NCBI RefSeq assembly: GCF_009363755.1
Contig: NZ_CP045417.1
Span: 1-64,000 of the forward strand
Source: Halomonas sp. THAF5a
GTDB lineage: Bacteria; Pseudomonadota; Gammaproteobacteria; Pseudomonadales; Halomonadaceae
Direction: 5' to 3'
Length of the DNA: 64,000 bases
Positions 39,674 to 48,694 of the stretch are shown piece by piece (the first letter of the stretch is position 1; each line of letters starts with the position of its first letter). The notes below the pieces were generated by a model that had not been told where the DNA came from, did not search any database, and saw nothing but the letters and a program-made list of their open reading frames with translations. The position numbers were made by a program, and so were the translations under genes.

Positions 39674-40246
39674 ATGCAATCCGTGCAACACTTCGGCTTG
39701 AAACACCACTTCCTGCTGGCGATGCCGCACCTGGAAGATCCCAACTTCGCCGGCAGCTTGAGCTATCTCTGCGACCATGACGAGAACGGCACCATGGGCG
39801 TGATCGTCAACCGCCCCCTGGAGCTGACCCTCGACGCCCTCTTCGAGCAGCTGGAGCTGGGGGGCGAGGAGAGTCCCCATCGCCAGGCGCCGGTCTACTA
39901 CGGCGGCCCGACCCACAAGGATCGCGGCTTCATCCTGCATCGCGGCGACAGCGACGCCTGGGACTCCAGCATCCAGGTCGCCGAGGACATCGCCCTGACC
40001 ACCTCCATGGATATCCTCCAGGCGCTGGCCGACGGCCGCGGCCCCGGCGAGTTCCTGGTCTGCCTGGGCTGCGCCGGCTGGGAGGCGGGCCAGCTCGAGA
40101 ACGAGCTCAAGGAGAACGCCTGGCTGACCGTCGAGGGGCAGGCCGAGATCCTCTTCTCGGTGCCGCCGGAGCAGCGCCTGGGCGCCGCCGCGGGCATCCT
40201 CGGCATCGACCTGAACCTGATGACCCGCGAGGCGGGGCACTCCTGA
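39674..40246 (+). CDS. yqgE: YqgE/AlgH family protein
   Basis: A 190-aa DUF179 protein: HHFLLAMPHLEDPNFAGSLS, LCDHDENGTMGVIVNRPLEL, VYYGGPTHKDRGFILH and FLVCLGCAGWEAGQLENELK. Pseudomonas AlgH was first linked to alginate regulation, but the molecular role is unclear. The ATG at 39674 has GGGGAG upstream. Its TGA overlaps the yqgF ATG (TGATG), so the two are coupled; this pairing is conserved widely. Confidence 0.94.
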   Translation: MQSVQHFGLKHHFLLAMPHLEDPNFAGSLSYLCDHDENGTMGVIVNRPLELTLDALFEQLELGGEESPHRQAPVYYGGPTHKDRGFILHRGDSDAWDSSIQVAEDIALTTSMDILQALADGRGPGEFLVCLGCAGWEAGQLENELKENAWLTVEGQAEILFSVPPEQRLGAAAGILGIDLNLMTREAGHS

Positions 40247-40689
40247 TGGCCGACGCCGGCGCGCGCCTGATCCTGGCCTTCGACTTCGGCACCCGCCGCA
40301 TCGGCGTGGCGGTGGGCAACGAGCTGCTCGCAAGCGCCCGGGAGCTCGCCCCGCTGCCGGCCCGGGACGGCATCCCCGACTGGGCCGAGGTGGCCCGCCT
40401 GGTGGACGAGTGGCGCCCGGACCTGTTCGTGGTGGGGCTGCCGCTCAACATGGACGACAGCGAGTCGGTCATGAGCACCCGGGCGCGCAAGTTCGGCAAG
40501 CGCCTCTTCGGGCGCTTCGGGGTGCCCTGCGAGATGGTCGACGAGCGAGGCTCCACCCGCGAGGCCAAGGCGATCGCCCGGGAGGGCGGCCACCGCGGCA
40601 ACTACCGCCAGGAGAGCGTCGACGGCATCGCCGCGGTGCTGATCCTGGAGGGCTGGTTCGCCCGCGCCGAGGGGCTGCCCCCACGCTGA
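40246..40689 (+). CDS. yqgF: Putative Holliday junction resolvase / pre-16S rRNA nuclease YqgF (RuvX)
   Basis: YqgF has an RNase H-like fold and processes the 5' end of 16S rRNA; it was earlier proposed as a Holliday-junction resolvase. The 147-aa protein has the catalytic LAFDFGTRRIGVAVGN, VVGLPLNMDDSESVMSTRAR, VDERGSTREA and the C-terminal SVDGIAAVLILEGW. It is coupled to yqgE and ends just before a hairpin terminator. Confidence 0.94.
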   Translation: MADAGARLILAFDFGTRRIGVAVGNELLASARELAPLPARDGIPDWAEVARLVDEWRPDLFVVGLPLNMDDSESVMSTRARKFGKRLFGRFGVPCEMVDERGSTREAKAIAREGGHRGNYRQESVDGIAAVLILEGWFARAEGLPPR

Positions 40690-40712
40690 GCGCCTCTCGC
40701 CTCCGAGACCAC

Positions 40713-40738
40713 GACGCCCGGGCCATGGCCCGGGCGTC
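40713..40738. terminator. Palindromic terminator between yqgF and pyrB
   Basis: GACGCCCGGGCCATGGCCCG... is a perfect 26-bp palindrome (40713-40738) between two convergent genes, suitable as a bidirectional terminator. It lacks a clear T-tract. Confidence 0.7.
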
Positions 40739-40768
40739 GGTCGTTATGCGTGGGGAAGGACGCGCCCA

Positions 40769-41794
40769 CTAGAAGCGGGTGTCGTCCACGCCCACGGTCG
40801 GCGGCACGAACCAGGGCACGTCGCGCAGGTCGCGCTCGATGTGCTCCTCGACCTTCAGCAGGGTGGCGAAGATCGCCATGCGCACCGGGATGCCGTTGTC
40901 GGTCTGGCGGAAGATCGCCAGGCGCGGGTCGCCGTTCACGTCGACGTCGAGATCGTTGGCCTCGGGCCGGCTGTCCCGGGGCAGCGGGTGCATGACGATG
41001 GTGGAGGCGTTGCAGCGGCTGTCGAGGAAGGCGCGGTCGACGGTGAAGTCCCGGGAGAGGTTGAAGCCCTCGATCATCTCGGCGGTGAAGCGCTCCTTCT
41101 GGATGCGCGTGGTGTAGACCACGTCGACGTCGGAGAAGTCGCCGGCCAGGCTCTCGCGCACCTCCACGTCGAGTCCCTGGCGGCTGACGCGCTCGATCAG
41201 GTGGTGGGGCATCTCGAGCCCCGGGGGCGCCACCAGGGTGACGCGCAGCGGGCCGTAGAGGGCCAGCAGCTTGAGCAGCGAGTGGACGGTGCGCCCGTAC
41301 TTCAGATCCCCGGTCATCAGCACGTGGGCGCCCTTCAGCGACTTGCCCTGGCGGGCGAACTCCTTGTCGATGGTGTAGATGTCGAGCAGCGCCTGGCTCG
41401 GGTGCTCGCCGGGGCCGTCGCCGGCGTTGATCACCGGCACATGGGTGGCGGCGGCGAACTCCGCCACCGAGCCCTGCTCGGGGTGGCGCATCACGATGGC
41501 GTCGCAGTAGCCGCTCATCACCCGGCTGGTGTCGTAGAGCGACTCGCCCTTGGCCATGGAGGAGAAGGTGAAGCCGGTGGTGTCGCAGACGCTGCCGCCG
41601 AGCCGCGAGAAGGCGGTGTGGAAGCTGACCCGGGTCCGGGTGCTGGCCTCGAAGAAGAGGTTGCCGAGCACCGCGCCCTCCAGGATCCGGGTGACCTTGC
41701 GCCGCTGGGCGACGGGTTCCAGGCGCGCGGCGACGCGCATCAGGTGGTCGATCTCGTCGCGGGAGAGGGAGTCGATGGAGAGCAGGTGGGACAT
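40769..41794 (-). CDS. pyrB: Aspartate carbamoyltransferase catalytic chain
   Basis: PyrB condenses carbamoyl phosphate and aspartate, the first committed step of pyrimidine synthesis. The 341-aa product shows the carbamoyl-phosphate loop FFEASTRTRVSFHTAFSRLG, a MAKGESLYDTSRVMSGYCDAI segment, GDGPGEHPSQALLDIYTI and MHPLPRDSRPE. GTG at 41797 and ATG at 41794 are both possible starts behind a GAGG site. No pyrI or dihydroorotase-like pyrC' gene is adjacent, unlike the Pseudomonas pyrRBC' cluster. Confidence 0.95.
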   Translation of the reverse strand: MSHLLSIDSLSRDEIDHLMRVAARLEPVAQRRKVTRILEGAVLGNLFFEASTRTRVSFHTAFSRLGGSVCDTTGFTFSSMAKGESLYDTSRVMSGYCDAIVMRHPEQGSVAEFAAATHVPVINAGDGPGEHPSQALLDIYTIDKEFARQGKSLKGAHVLMTGDLKYGRTVHSLLKLLALYGPLRVTLVAPPGLEMPHHLIERVSRQGLDVEVRESLAGDFSDVDVVYTTRIQKERFTAEMIEGFNLSRDFTVDRAFLDSRCNASTIVMHPLPRDSRPEANDLDVDVNGDPRLAIFRQTDNGIPVRMAIFATLLKVEEHIERDLRDVPWFVPPTVGVDDTRF

Positions 41795-41921
41795 CACGGC
41801 GGCCTCGGCAGGGGGAACGGGCGCTAGTGTAACGCCGCGCGGGCACGGCTTCAGCCCTCTTGCCGGCCCCCGAACGCTTGCGCCCGGCCGAGGCCGGGCG
41901 TGGTGGCGAGGGACGGGGCGG

Positions 41922-42749
41922 CTACCAGGGCTCCGGCACCCGGCCGCCCAGGCGCGCGGTGATCTCGGCGGCGGTCTCGCGGACCAGCTGGCCGAGCTCC
42001 GGCAGCCGCGCCTCGGGAATCCGCGCCACCGGCCCGGAGACCGAGATGGCGGCCAGCGGGATGCCGTGCTCGTCGTGGATGCAGGCGGCCACGCAGTGCA
42101 GGCCGATGGCGTGCTCCTCGCGGTCGCAGGCGAAGCCCTGGCGACGGATCTCGGCCAGGCCCTCGCGCAGCGACTCGGGCGTGTGCAGGGTGTTCTCGGT
42201 CACCCGCGCCAGGCCCCGCTCGTCGAGGATGCGCTCGAGCTCGTCCTCGGGCAGCCAGGCCATCAGGGCCTTGCCCACGCCGGAGGCGTGCAGGGGCGCC
42301 CGGGAGCCGAGTCGGGTGATCATGCGCATCATCTGTGGCGATTCGCTCTGGGCGAGGAACACCGCGGTGCCGTCGTCGCGCACGCCGAGGTTGGCCGTCT
42401 CGCCGGTCAGCGCCGTGAGGCGGCGCAGGAAGGGCCGGCTGGTGGCGAGGTAGTCGCGCGCCTCGAGGAAGCTGTTGCCGATGCGGAAGGTCTTGACGTC
42501 GATCTTCCAGACGCCGAGCTCGCTGTCCTGGGTGACGAACCCCTGGCTCTGCAGCGCCTGCAGCAGGCGGTGCGTGGTGGAGGGGGCGAAATCCGCCTCC
42601 TCGGCCAGCTCCGACAGGGCGAGGCCGCCGGGGCTCGCCGCCAGGCGCTCGAGCAGGTTGAGCCCGCGCACCAGCGACTGGCTGTGGCCGCTGGTGCTCT
42701 TGCCTGAACCGGCGGGACGCCCCGCCGTCCTGCGCTTGCCTTCGGTCAC
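41922..42749 (-). CDS. IclR family transcriptional regulator
   Basis: The 275-aa protein has an N-terminal winged HTH (about 25-90: SLVRGLNLLERLAASPGGLA, STTHRLLQALQSQGFV) and a C-terminal IclR effector-binding domain (ETANLGVRDDGTAVFL, APLHASGVGKALMAWLPEDE, AISVSGPVARIPE). The basic N-terminal tail resembles AllR-like regulators. It lies on the same strand as the enoyl-CoA hydratase, NCS2 permease and deaminase genes, so control of that purine-related group is plausible but inferred. Confidence 0.9.
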   Translation of the reverse strand: MTEGKRRTAGRPAGSGKSTSGHSQSLVRGLNLLERLAASPGGLALSELAEEADFAPSTTHRLLQALQSQGFVTQDSELGVWKIDVKTFRIGNSFLEARDYLATSRPFLRRLTALTGETANLGVRDDGTAVFLAQSESPQMMRMITRLGSRAPLHASGVGKALMAWLPEDELERILDERGLARVTENTLHTPESLREGLAEIRRQGFACDREEHAIGLHCVAACIHDEHGIPLAAISVSGPVARIPEARLPELGQLVRETAAEITARLGGRVPEPW

Positions 42750-42850
42750 CCGATCTCTCCTGTCACTTGCATTAGCGGCCTAGGATACCGATCCATCGGG
42801 GCGATGTCGCGCTTCGGAAATGGTTTCCAACCTGCCGTGAGGCCGGACGC

Positions 42851-43639
42851 TCAGCGGTGTCGCCAGCGGGGCGGGCGCTTCTCCAGAAAGGCGTCGATCC
42901 CCTCGCCGGCGTCCTCGGCCATCATGTTCCCCGCCATCACCTGAGCGGCGAAGTCGTAGGCCTCGGCGAGGGGCATCTCCTGCTGGCGCGGGAACATGCC
43001 CTTGCCGGTGCGCACCGCCACCGCGCTCTTGGCGCAGATACTGGCGGTCAGCTCACCGAGCGCCTCGTCGAGGGCGTCGTCGGCGGTGACCCGGTTGACC
43101 AGCCCCCAGTCGTGGGCCCGGTCGGCATCGATGAACTCGCCGGTGAAGAGCATCTCCAGGGCCCGCTTGCGGCCGATGTCCCGGGAGAGTGCCACCGCCG
43201 GGGTGGAACAGAACAGGCCGACCCCGATGCCGGAGACGGCGAACCGGGCGCTGCGTGCCGCGACGGCCAGGTCGCAGCTGGCCACCAGCTGGCAACCGGC
43301 GGCGGTGGCCAGCCCCTGCACCCGGGCGATGACCGGAACCGGCAGGGCGACGATCGCCTGCATCAGGGCGCCACAGCGGGTGAAGAGGTCGCGGTAGTAG
43401 GCCTCCTCGGACGACGCGCGCATCTCGCGCAGGTCGTGGCCGGCGCAGAAGGCGCGGCCCCGGGCGGCGATGACCACGCAGCGCACCTCGCCGTCGTCGG
43501 CGAGCGCGTCGAGGGCCGCGGCCAGCGCCTCGAGCACCTCCTCGGAGAGGGCGTTGAAGCGCTCGGGGCGGTTCAGGGTGAGGGTGGTCACGCCGTCGGC
43601 GTCGTGGCGCAGTACCGGGGCATCGTCCGCGTCTTGCAT
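42851..43639 (-). CDS. Enoyl-CoA hydratase/isomerase family protein
   Basis: A 262-aa crotonase-fold protein: VTTLTLNRPERFNALSEEVL near the N-terminus, VVIAARGRAFCAGHDLREMR (oxyanion-hole loop), QGLATAAGCQLVASCDLAVA and GVGLFCSTPAVALSRDIG. It most resembles the ECHDC3-type subgroup; the usual hydratase glutamates are not evident at the GxxxxGGG-like position (ATAAGCQL), so true hydratase activity is uncertain. Its link to the neighbouring purine genes is unclear. Confidence 0.85.
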   Translation of the reverse strand: MQDADDAPVLRHDADGVTTLTLNRPERFNALSEEVLEALAAALDALADDGEVRCVVIAARGRAFCAGHDLREMRASSEEAYYRDLFTRCGALMQAIVALPVPVIARVQGLATAAGCQLVASCDLAVAARSARFAVSGIGVGLFCSTPAVALSRDIGRKRALEMLFTGEFIDADRAHDWGLVNRVTADDALDEALGELTASICAKSAVAVRTGKGMFPRQQEMPLAEAYDFAAQVMAGNMMAEDAGEGIDAFLEKRPPRWRHR

Positions 43640-43762
43640 CGTCGTACTCCTCGGGGTAAAGCCCCCAGCCTAACGCCAGGCGGGCCGCCCGGGGGGAGGC
43701 CTACGACCAAAGGCGGCCCCTGTCGACGACCGCCCCGGACGGAGCGGTCGCGAGACAGTGCT

Positions 43763-45109
43763 TCAGACGTCGTCGCGGAAGGAACGCTCCTGCCTGGGCA
43801 GCACCAGGTTGAGCACGATGGCGCACAGCGCGCCGGGAATCAGCCCGGACTCGATGATCGCCTGGACGTTATCGGCGAGGCCGGCGTAGAGGCCCTCCTG
43901 GGCCGGCAGGCCGATGGCTGCCGACAGCGAGACGCCGATGATCACCATGTTGCGCTTGTTGAAGTCGATGTGGGAGAGCATCTTGATGCCGGCGCTGGCG
44001 ATCATGCCGAACATGATCAGCACGGCGCCGCCCAGCACGGCGTTGGGGATGCTCGAGATCAGTCCGCCGAGCTTGGGCAGCAGCCCCGCCAGCACCAGGA
44101 AGCCGCCGCCGATGGCCACCACGAAGCGGCTGACCACCCCGGTCAGCGCCACCATGCCGACGTTCTGGCTGAAGCTGATCTGCGGGAAGGCGTTGAAGAC
44201 GGCGGCGAACACGCTGGCCAGGCCGTCGGCCATCACCCCGCCGGAGAGCTCCCTGGCCGTGGGCTCGCGGTCGAGGCCGCCGGCGGTGGTGCCGACGATG
44301 TCGCCGATCGACTCGGCGCAGGTCACCACCGCCAGCAGCACCACCGGCAGGATGGCGGCCAGGTGGAACTCCAGGCCGATGGTCAGCGGCATGGGCAGCG
44401 AGACCCAGTCCGCCGCGGCGATCGGGCCGACGTCCACGAGGCCGGCGGCCATGGCGGTCGCGTAGCCTACGACCAGGCCGATCAGCGGCGCGGTCTCGGA
44501 CCAGATGCCGCGGCCGAACTGGTGCAGGCCCAGGGTGACCACCAGCACCAGCGCCGCCAGCAGCAGGTTGTGCAGGGCGCCGAAGTCCTCGGCACCGAAG
44601 CCGCCGCCGGCGTAGGCGAAGCCCACCGGCATCAGCAGGGTGCCGAGCATGATCACGAAGGTGCCGGTGACCACCGGCGGGAACAGGAAGCGAAACCAGG
44701 GTAGGAAGAGCCCCACCAGCGCCATGGCGATGCCGCCGCACAGGGCCGCGCCGAGCGCCGCCGGCAGCCCCATGCCCACGGCGATGGGGATCAGCACCGG
44801 CACGAAGCCGAAGCTGGTGCCCATGACGATCGGCAGGCGGGCGCCGATCGGCCCCAGCCCCAGCGACTGCACCAGGGTCGCGATGCCGGCGACGAACATC
44901 GCCGCCTGGATCATGAAGGCGGTCTGGGCCTCGGGCAGGTCGGCGGCGCCGGCGATGATGATCGGCACGGTGACGTTGCCGACGAACATCGCCAGCACGT
45001 GCTGCAGCCCCAGCGGGATGGCCCGGTGCAGGGGCGGCATGGCGTTGACGTCGTGGGTGCTGCGCACCCGTGGCGTCGCCGCCTCGCCGGCGGTCTCGGG
45101 GGTCGACAT
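43763..45109 (-). CDS. NCS2 family purine/xanthine permease
   Basis: A polytopic inner-membrane nucleobase:cation symporter. The 448-aa product contains about 12-14 hydrophobic segments and the NCS2/NAT signature ISFSQNVGMVALTGVVSRF (Q-N-x-G-x4-T), plus PIGARLPIVMGTSFGFVPVL, typical of xanthine/urate-type members. The ATG at 45109 has AGGAG upstream at 8 bases; reading further upstream is not supported. It sits 65 bp after the deaminase gene, indicating uptake and deamination of oxidised or normal purines together. Substrate not determinable. Confidence 0.9.
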   Translation of the reverse strand: MSTPETAGEAATPRVRSTHDVNAMPPLHRAIPLGLQHVLAMFVGNVTVPIIIAGAADLPEAQTAFMIQAAMFVAGIATLVQSLGLGPIGARLPIVMGTSFGFVPVLIPIAVGMGLPAALGAALCGGIAMALVGLFLPWFRFLFPPVVTGTFVIMLGTLLMPVGFAYAGGGFGAEDFGALHNLLLAALVLVVTLGLHQFGRGIWSETAPLIGLVVGYATAMAAGLVDVGPIAAADWVSLPMPLTIGLEFHLAAILPVVLLAVVTCAESIGDIVGTTAGGLDREPTARELSGGVMADGLASVFAAVFNAFPQISFSQNVGMVALTGVVSRFVVAIGGGFLVLAGLLPKLGGLISSIPNAVLGGAVLIMFGMIASAGIKMLSHIDFNKRNMVIIGVSLSAAIGLPAQEGLYAGLADNVQAIIESGLIPGALCAIVLNLVLPRQERSFRDDV

Positions 45110-45174
45110 GGTGGTGGCTCCTGTTGTCGTTGTTGAAGCGGAAACCCTGGGAGATGTCCTGTCTCGTCGTGTCG

Positions 45175-46524
45175 TTAGGCCCTCAGCGCCCGGGCCGCGC
45201 GGTCGTGGCGGGCCAGCAGCTCGTCGAGGTCGATGCCCAGCGGCCGCCCCTCGGCCACCCGCCACCGGCCGGCGACCATCACCCGGTCGGCGCGATGGGC
45301 GCCGCACAGCAGCAGCGCGGCGACGGGATTCTCGGCGCCGGAGAAGCGGGCCTCGTCGAGGCGGAACAGCGCCAGGTCGGCCTGCTGGCCGGGCGCCAGG
45401 CCGCCGATGTCGTCGCGGCCCAGGCAGCCGGCCGAGCCGCGGGTCGCCCAGCGGATCACGTCGTCGTGGCTGACCTCGCTCGGTGAGTAGCGCAGCCGGC
45501 CGAGCAGCAGCGCCTGGCGCATCTCCTCGGCGAGGTTGGAGTGGTCGTTGGAGGCCGAGCCGTCCACCGCCAGGCCCACCGGGCAGCCGGCGGCCTCCAG
45601 CTCCAGGGTGCGGCACAGCCCCGAGCCCAGCACCATGTTCGACGACGGGCAGTGGGCGATGCCGGTGCCGGCGGCGCCGAGCCGGGCGATCTCGCCGTCG
45701 TCGAAGTGGATGCCGTGGGCCAGCCAGGTGCGCGACGAGAGCCAGCCGGTGGCCTCCAGGTAGTCCAGCGGGCGCATCCCGAACAGTCGCTCGCAGTAGG
45801 CGGTCTCGTCCTCGGTCTCGGCCAGGTGGGTGTGCAGGCGCACGTCCTTCTCCTCGGCCAGCCGCGCGCTCTCCTGCATCAGCTCGCGGCTCACCGAGAA
45901 CGGCGAGCAGGGCGCCAGGGCGATGGTGGTCATGGCGCCGTCGCCGCGCTGGTGGTAGGCGTCGATCAGCCGCGCGCTCTCGTCGAGGATGGTGCGCTCG
46001 TCCTGCACCACCGACTGGGGCGGCAGGCCGCCGTCGTCGCGGCCCACGCTCATCGAGCCGCGGGTCAGGGCGGCGCGCACGCCGAGTCGCCGGGCGGTCG
46101 CCACCTGGACGTCGATGGCGTGTTCAAGCGCGCCGGAGAACACGTAGTGGTGGTCGGCCACGGTGGTGCAGCCGCTCATCAAGAGCTCGACCATGGCCAG
46201 CTCGCTGGCGACGGCCAGCTGCTCCTCGGTGAGGTGGGCCCAGACGTCGTAGAGCGTCGTCAGCCAGGGGAACAGTGCCTTGTTCAGCGCCGGCGAATAG
46301 GCGCGGGTCAGGGTCTGATAGAAGTGGTGGTGAGTGTTCACCAACCCGGGCAGCAGCACGTGCCGAGAGGCATCGAAGGCGGCATCGATCGGCGTGGCGG
46401 GCGTGGCGCCCGCCGGTACGGCCTCGACGATGCGTTCATCGCGGATCACCACCCCGCCGGCGGCGGCGGGATCGCTGCAGGCGCGGGGGTGGCGGATCCA
46501 GAGGGTCGGAGAGGTCGGGGCCAT
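45175..46524 (-). CDS. 8-oxoguanine/guanine deaminase (amidohydrolase family)
   Basis: A 449-aa TIM-barrel metallo-amidohydrolase. Metal/substrate ligands are visible in LPGLVNTHHHFYQTLTRAYS, LHTHLAETEDETAYCERLFG, LAHGIHFDDGEI and VGLAVDGSASNDHSNLAEEM. The overall pattern, especially the HHHFYQTLTRA start, matches bacterial 8-oxoguanine deaminases (as in P. aeruginosa PA0142) rather than classical guanine deaminase; related triazine hydrolases cannot be wholly excluded. The ATG at 46524 has AGGAGG seven bases upstream. It precedes the NCS2 permease, likely in one operon from the promoter near 46670-46699. Confidence 0.85.
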   Translation of the reverse strand: MAPTSPTLWIRHPRACSDPAAAGGVVIRDERIVEAVPAGATPATPIDAAFDASRHVLLPGLVNTHHHFYQTLTRAYSPALNKALFPWLTTLYDVWAHLTEEQLAVASELAMVELLMSGCTTVADHHYVFSGALEHAIDVQVATARRLGVRAALTRGSMSVGRDDGGLPPQSVVQDERTILDESARLIDAYHQRGDGAMTTIALAPCSPFSVSRELMQESARLAEEKDVRLHTHLAETEDETAYCERLFGMRPLDYLEATGWLSSRTWLAHGIHFDDGEIARLGAAGTGIAHCPSSNMVLGSGLCRTLELEAAGCPVGLAVDGSASNDHSNLAEEMRQALLLGRLRYSPSEVSHDDVIRWATRGSAGCLGRDDIGGLAPGQQADLALFRLDEARFSGAENPVAALLLCGAHRADRVMVAGRWRVAEGRPLGIDLDELLARHDRAARALRA

Positions 46525-46670
46525 GTTGTCCTCCTGAGGGACCACCGGCGGTGGCCCCTGTTTGTGGACAAAGGGTTACTCAAGTCTCACCGGGAGCTGG
46601 TGCCTTGGTTCAGGTGCCTTTGCGCTCATGTGTACGATGCCGGGCTGAAATCGATCCAGGCATTGTGTAC

Positions 46671-46699
46671 AAGATGCGAGGGGGCGTGCCCCCTGTCAA
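46671..46699 (-). promoter_or_regulatory. Promoter with palindromic spacer for the deaminase-permease operon
   Basis: On the minus strand a perfect -35 TTGACA (46699-46694) is followed after 17 bp by CATCTT (46676-46671). The spacer is almost entirely the palindrome GGGGGC-AC-GCCCCC (46693-46680), a plausible repressor operator. Just beyond are TTGTACACAA (46671-46662) and a related TGTAC element near 46629-46640. The rest of the 46525-46817 gap shows no gene. Confidence 0.55.
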
Positions 46700-46817
46700 G
46701 ACGGGCGCGCCATGCTGGCCCCGTTCTTGAGCTCGGGTGCATCGCGCCGGCCCTGCGGCAGGGCGGGCTGCCTTGAGCGGGGAGCGGAGGGGGAAAGAGG
46801 CGTCTCATGCCCACCAA

Positions 46818-46850
46818 CAACACCGCCGCGTCGATGACGCGGCGGTGTTG
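46818..46850 (-). terminator. Terminator of serA
   Basis: A perfect 15-bp stem CAACACCGCCGCGTC with a 3-base loop lies 27 bp after the serA stop. Minus-strand downstream bases TTGG give a partial T-tract. Confidence 0.75.
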
Positions 46851-46876
46851 GCGTGGCCCGGGCCTCGAGGCGAGGT

Positions 46877-48127
46877 TCAGCCCTCGAAGCTGGACTCGGA
46901 GTAGAGCACCCGCACGCGCTTGGTGTGGGTCACCTGGCTCAGGGCCTCCAGGGCCTTCGCGCCGTAGTCCTGGTCGACGTCGATGACCACGTAGCCGATG
47001 CGCTCGTTGGTCTGCAGGTACTGGCCGAGGATGTTGATGCCGTTCTCGGAGAGCACGCGGTTGATCTCGGAGAGCACGCCGGGCACGTTGTCGTGGATGT
47101 GCAGCAGGCGGTGCTTGCCCGGGTGGGCCGGCAGGGCGACCTCGGGGAAGTTGACCGAGCTGACGGTGGTGCCGTTGTCGGAGTAGGTCACCAGCTTCTC
47201 GGAGACCTCGATGCCGATGTTCTCCTGGGCCTCGAGGGTGGAGCCGCCGATGTGCGGGGTGAGGATGACATTGGCCAGGCCGCGCAGCGGGCTGACGAAC
47301 TCTTCGTCGTTGCCCTTGGGCTCGACCGGGAAGACGTCGACGGCGGCGCCGGCGAGGCGGCCGGCCTCGAGGGCCGCGGCCAGCGCCTCGATCACCACCA
47401 CGCTGCCGCGCGAGGCGTTGATCAGGATGCTGCCCGGCTTCATCAGGGCGATCTCGGCCTCGCCGATCATCCAGCGGGTGGAGGCGAGGTCCGGCACGTG
47501 CAGGCTGACCACGTCGGCGCGGGCCAGCAGCTCCTCGAGGCTGCCCACCTGGCGGGCGTTGCCCATGGCGAGCTTGGTCACCACGTCGTAGTAGATGACG
47601 TCGAAGCCCAGGGACTCGGAGAGCACCGAGAGCTGCGAGCCGATGCTGCCGTAGCCGATGATGCCGAGGGTCTTGCCGCGCGCCTCGTGGGAGTTCTTGG
47701 CCGATTTCAGCCAGCCGCCCTGATGGGCATGGTGGCTCTTCTCGGGGATGCCGCGCAGCAGCATGATGGCCTCGGCCAGCACCAGCTCGGCGACCGAGCG
47801 GGTGTTGGAGTAGGGAGCGTTGAAGACCGGGATGCCGCGCACCAGGGCGGCGTCGAGATCGACCTGGTTGGTGCCGATGCAGAAGCAGCCCACCGCCACC
47901 AGCTTCTCGGCGGCGTCGAAGACGCGCTCGTTGAGCTGGGTCCGCGAACGGATGCCGATGAAGTGAACGTCGCGGATCTTCTCGATCAGCGTCGCTTCAT
48001 CGAGCGAGGTCGGCAGGTGTTCGATGTTGGTGTAACCGGCATTGAGAAGATTGTCCACCGCACTCTGGTGGACGCCCTCGAGCAGCAGGATCTTGATCTT
48101 GCTCTTGTCCAGGGACGTTTTGGCCAT
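46877..48127 (-). CDS. serA: D-3-phosphoglycerate dehydrogenase
   Basis: SerA performs the first step of serine synthesis from 3-phosphoglycerate. The 416-aa length (410 in E. coli) indicates the short type with a C-terminal ACT domain (about 340-416, IHDNVPGVLSEINRVL), which usually confers serine feedback inhibition. NAD-binding GIIGYGSIGSQLSVLSESLG and active-site elements ILINASRGSVVVIEAL and TPHIGGSTLEAQENIG are present. ATG at 48127 (MAKTSLDKSKIKILLLEG) fits the family; an upstream in-frame ATG is rejected. The gene is divergent from xseB. Confidence 0.97.
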   Translation of the reverse strand: MAKTSLDKSKIKILLLEGVHQSAVDNLLNAGYTNIEHLPTSLDEATLIEKIRDVHFIGIRSRTQLNERVFDAAEKLVAVGCFCIGTNQVDLDAALVRGIPVFNAPYSNTRSVAELVLAEAIMLLRGIPEKSHHAHQGGWLKSAKNSHEARGKTLGIIGYGSIGSQLSVLSESLGFDVIYYDVVTKLAMGNARQVGSLEELLARADVVSLHVPDLASTRWMIGEAEIALMKPGSILINASRGSVVVIEALAAALEAGRLAGAAVDVFPVEPKGNDEEFVSPLRGLANVILTPHIGGSTLEAQENIGIEVSEKLVTYSDNGTTVSSVNFPEVALPAHPGKHRLLHIHDNVPGVLSEINRVLSENGINILGQYLQTNERIGYVVIDVDQDYGAKALEALSQVTHTKRVRVLYSESSFEG

Positions 48128-48356
48128 GGTCGATTCAACCCCTTCGTCGGCGCGCGCCGCATGCATGTGTCATGAAGATGCTGATGAGCCTGGGGCCGGC
48201 CGGTTGCGCTTCGCCCGGGGCAAGGCAGGCTCGAAACAGGGCCGCTATAGTACCACAGCCGGCATGAGTCGGGATGAAAATGCTGTGGGGCGAGGATGAG
48301 CGGCCTGCATGTTGGCACCCCCGCGGGCCGGGGCAGACGACCCCCCGGGGAGAGCG

Positions 48357-48364
48357 TGTATACT
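48357..48364 (+). promoter_or_regulatory. -10-like element of the xseB-ispA-dxs operon
   Basis: TGTATACT lies 37 bp before the xseB ATG. The upstream -35 region is GC-rich and without a clear TTGACA. Confidence 0.45.
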
Positions 48365-48400
48365 GTCGGGCCACGTATCATCCACCGGCGAGTAGAGGCG

Positions 48401-48694
48401 ATGGCGGAACACCATAGTCAAGGCAGGGACGGGGCCGGCGACGAGGCGGCCCCGGCCGACTTCGCCGCCACCGTCGAGCGGCTCGAGCAGCTCGTCGAGC
48501 GCCTGGAGTCCGGCGAGCTGTCGCTGGAGGGCTCGCTCGCGGCCTTCGAGCAGGGCGTGCGCCTGACCCGGGACGCCCAGCGGCGACTCGACGAGGCCGA
48601 GCTCAAGGTGCGCACCCTGACCGAGGGCGACGGCGGTGGCGTCGATCTCGCGCCCTTCGAGGCCCCATCCGCGGAGGACGACGGTGAGCGCTGA
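48401..48694 (+). CDS. xseB: Exodeoxyribonuclease VII small subunit
   Basis: XseB is the small subunit of exonuclease VII. The 97-aa product contains the core [35 protein letters not shown] followed by [14 protein letters not shown], which is diagnostic; it is longer than E. coli XseB (80 aa) by acidic tails. The ATG at 48401 is preceded by a GTAGAGGCG site. The gene overlaps the GTG of ispA by 11 bp, so xseB-ispA-dxs is a coupled operon as in other gammaproteobacteria. Confidence 0.94.
   Translation: MAEHHSQGRDGAGDEAAPADFAATVERLEQLVERLESGELSLEGSLAAFEQGVRLTRDAQRRLDEAELKVRTLTEGDGGGVDLAPFEAPSAEDDGER

Noticed and set aside
38129..40246. A 705-codon plus-strand frame ending as YqgE
   Set aside because: Upstream of the ATG at 39674 it is an out-of-frame reading of gshB and the tonB-like gene; only the last 190 codons are real.
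43763..45616. A 617-codon reading of the NCS2 permease with a long N-terminal extension
   Set aside because: The extension overlaps the deaminase gene out of frame; the ATG at 45109 with AGGAG gives a normal permease.
46525..46876. A purine riboswitch before the deaminase-permease operon
   Set aside because: I looked for the conserved three-way junction and loop motifs and could not find them; the hairpins present are explained by the promoter palindrome and the serA terminator.
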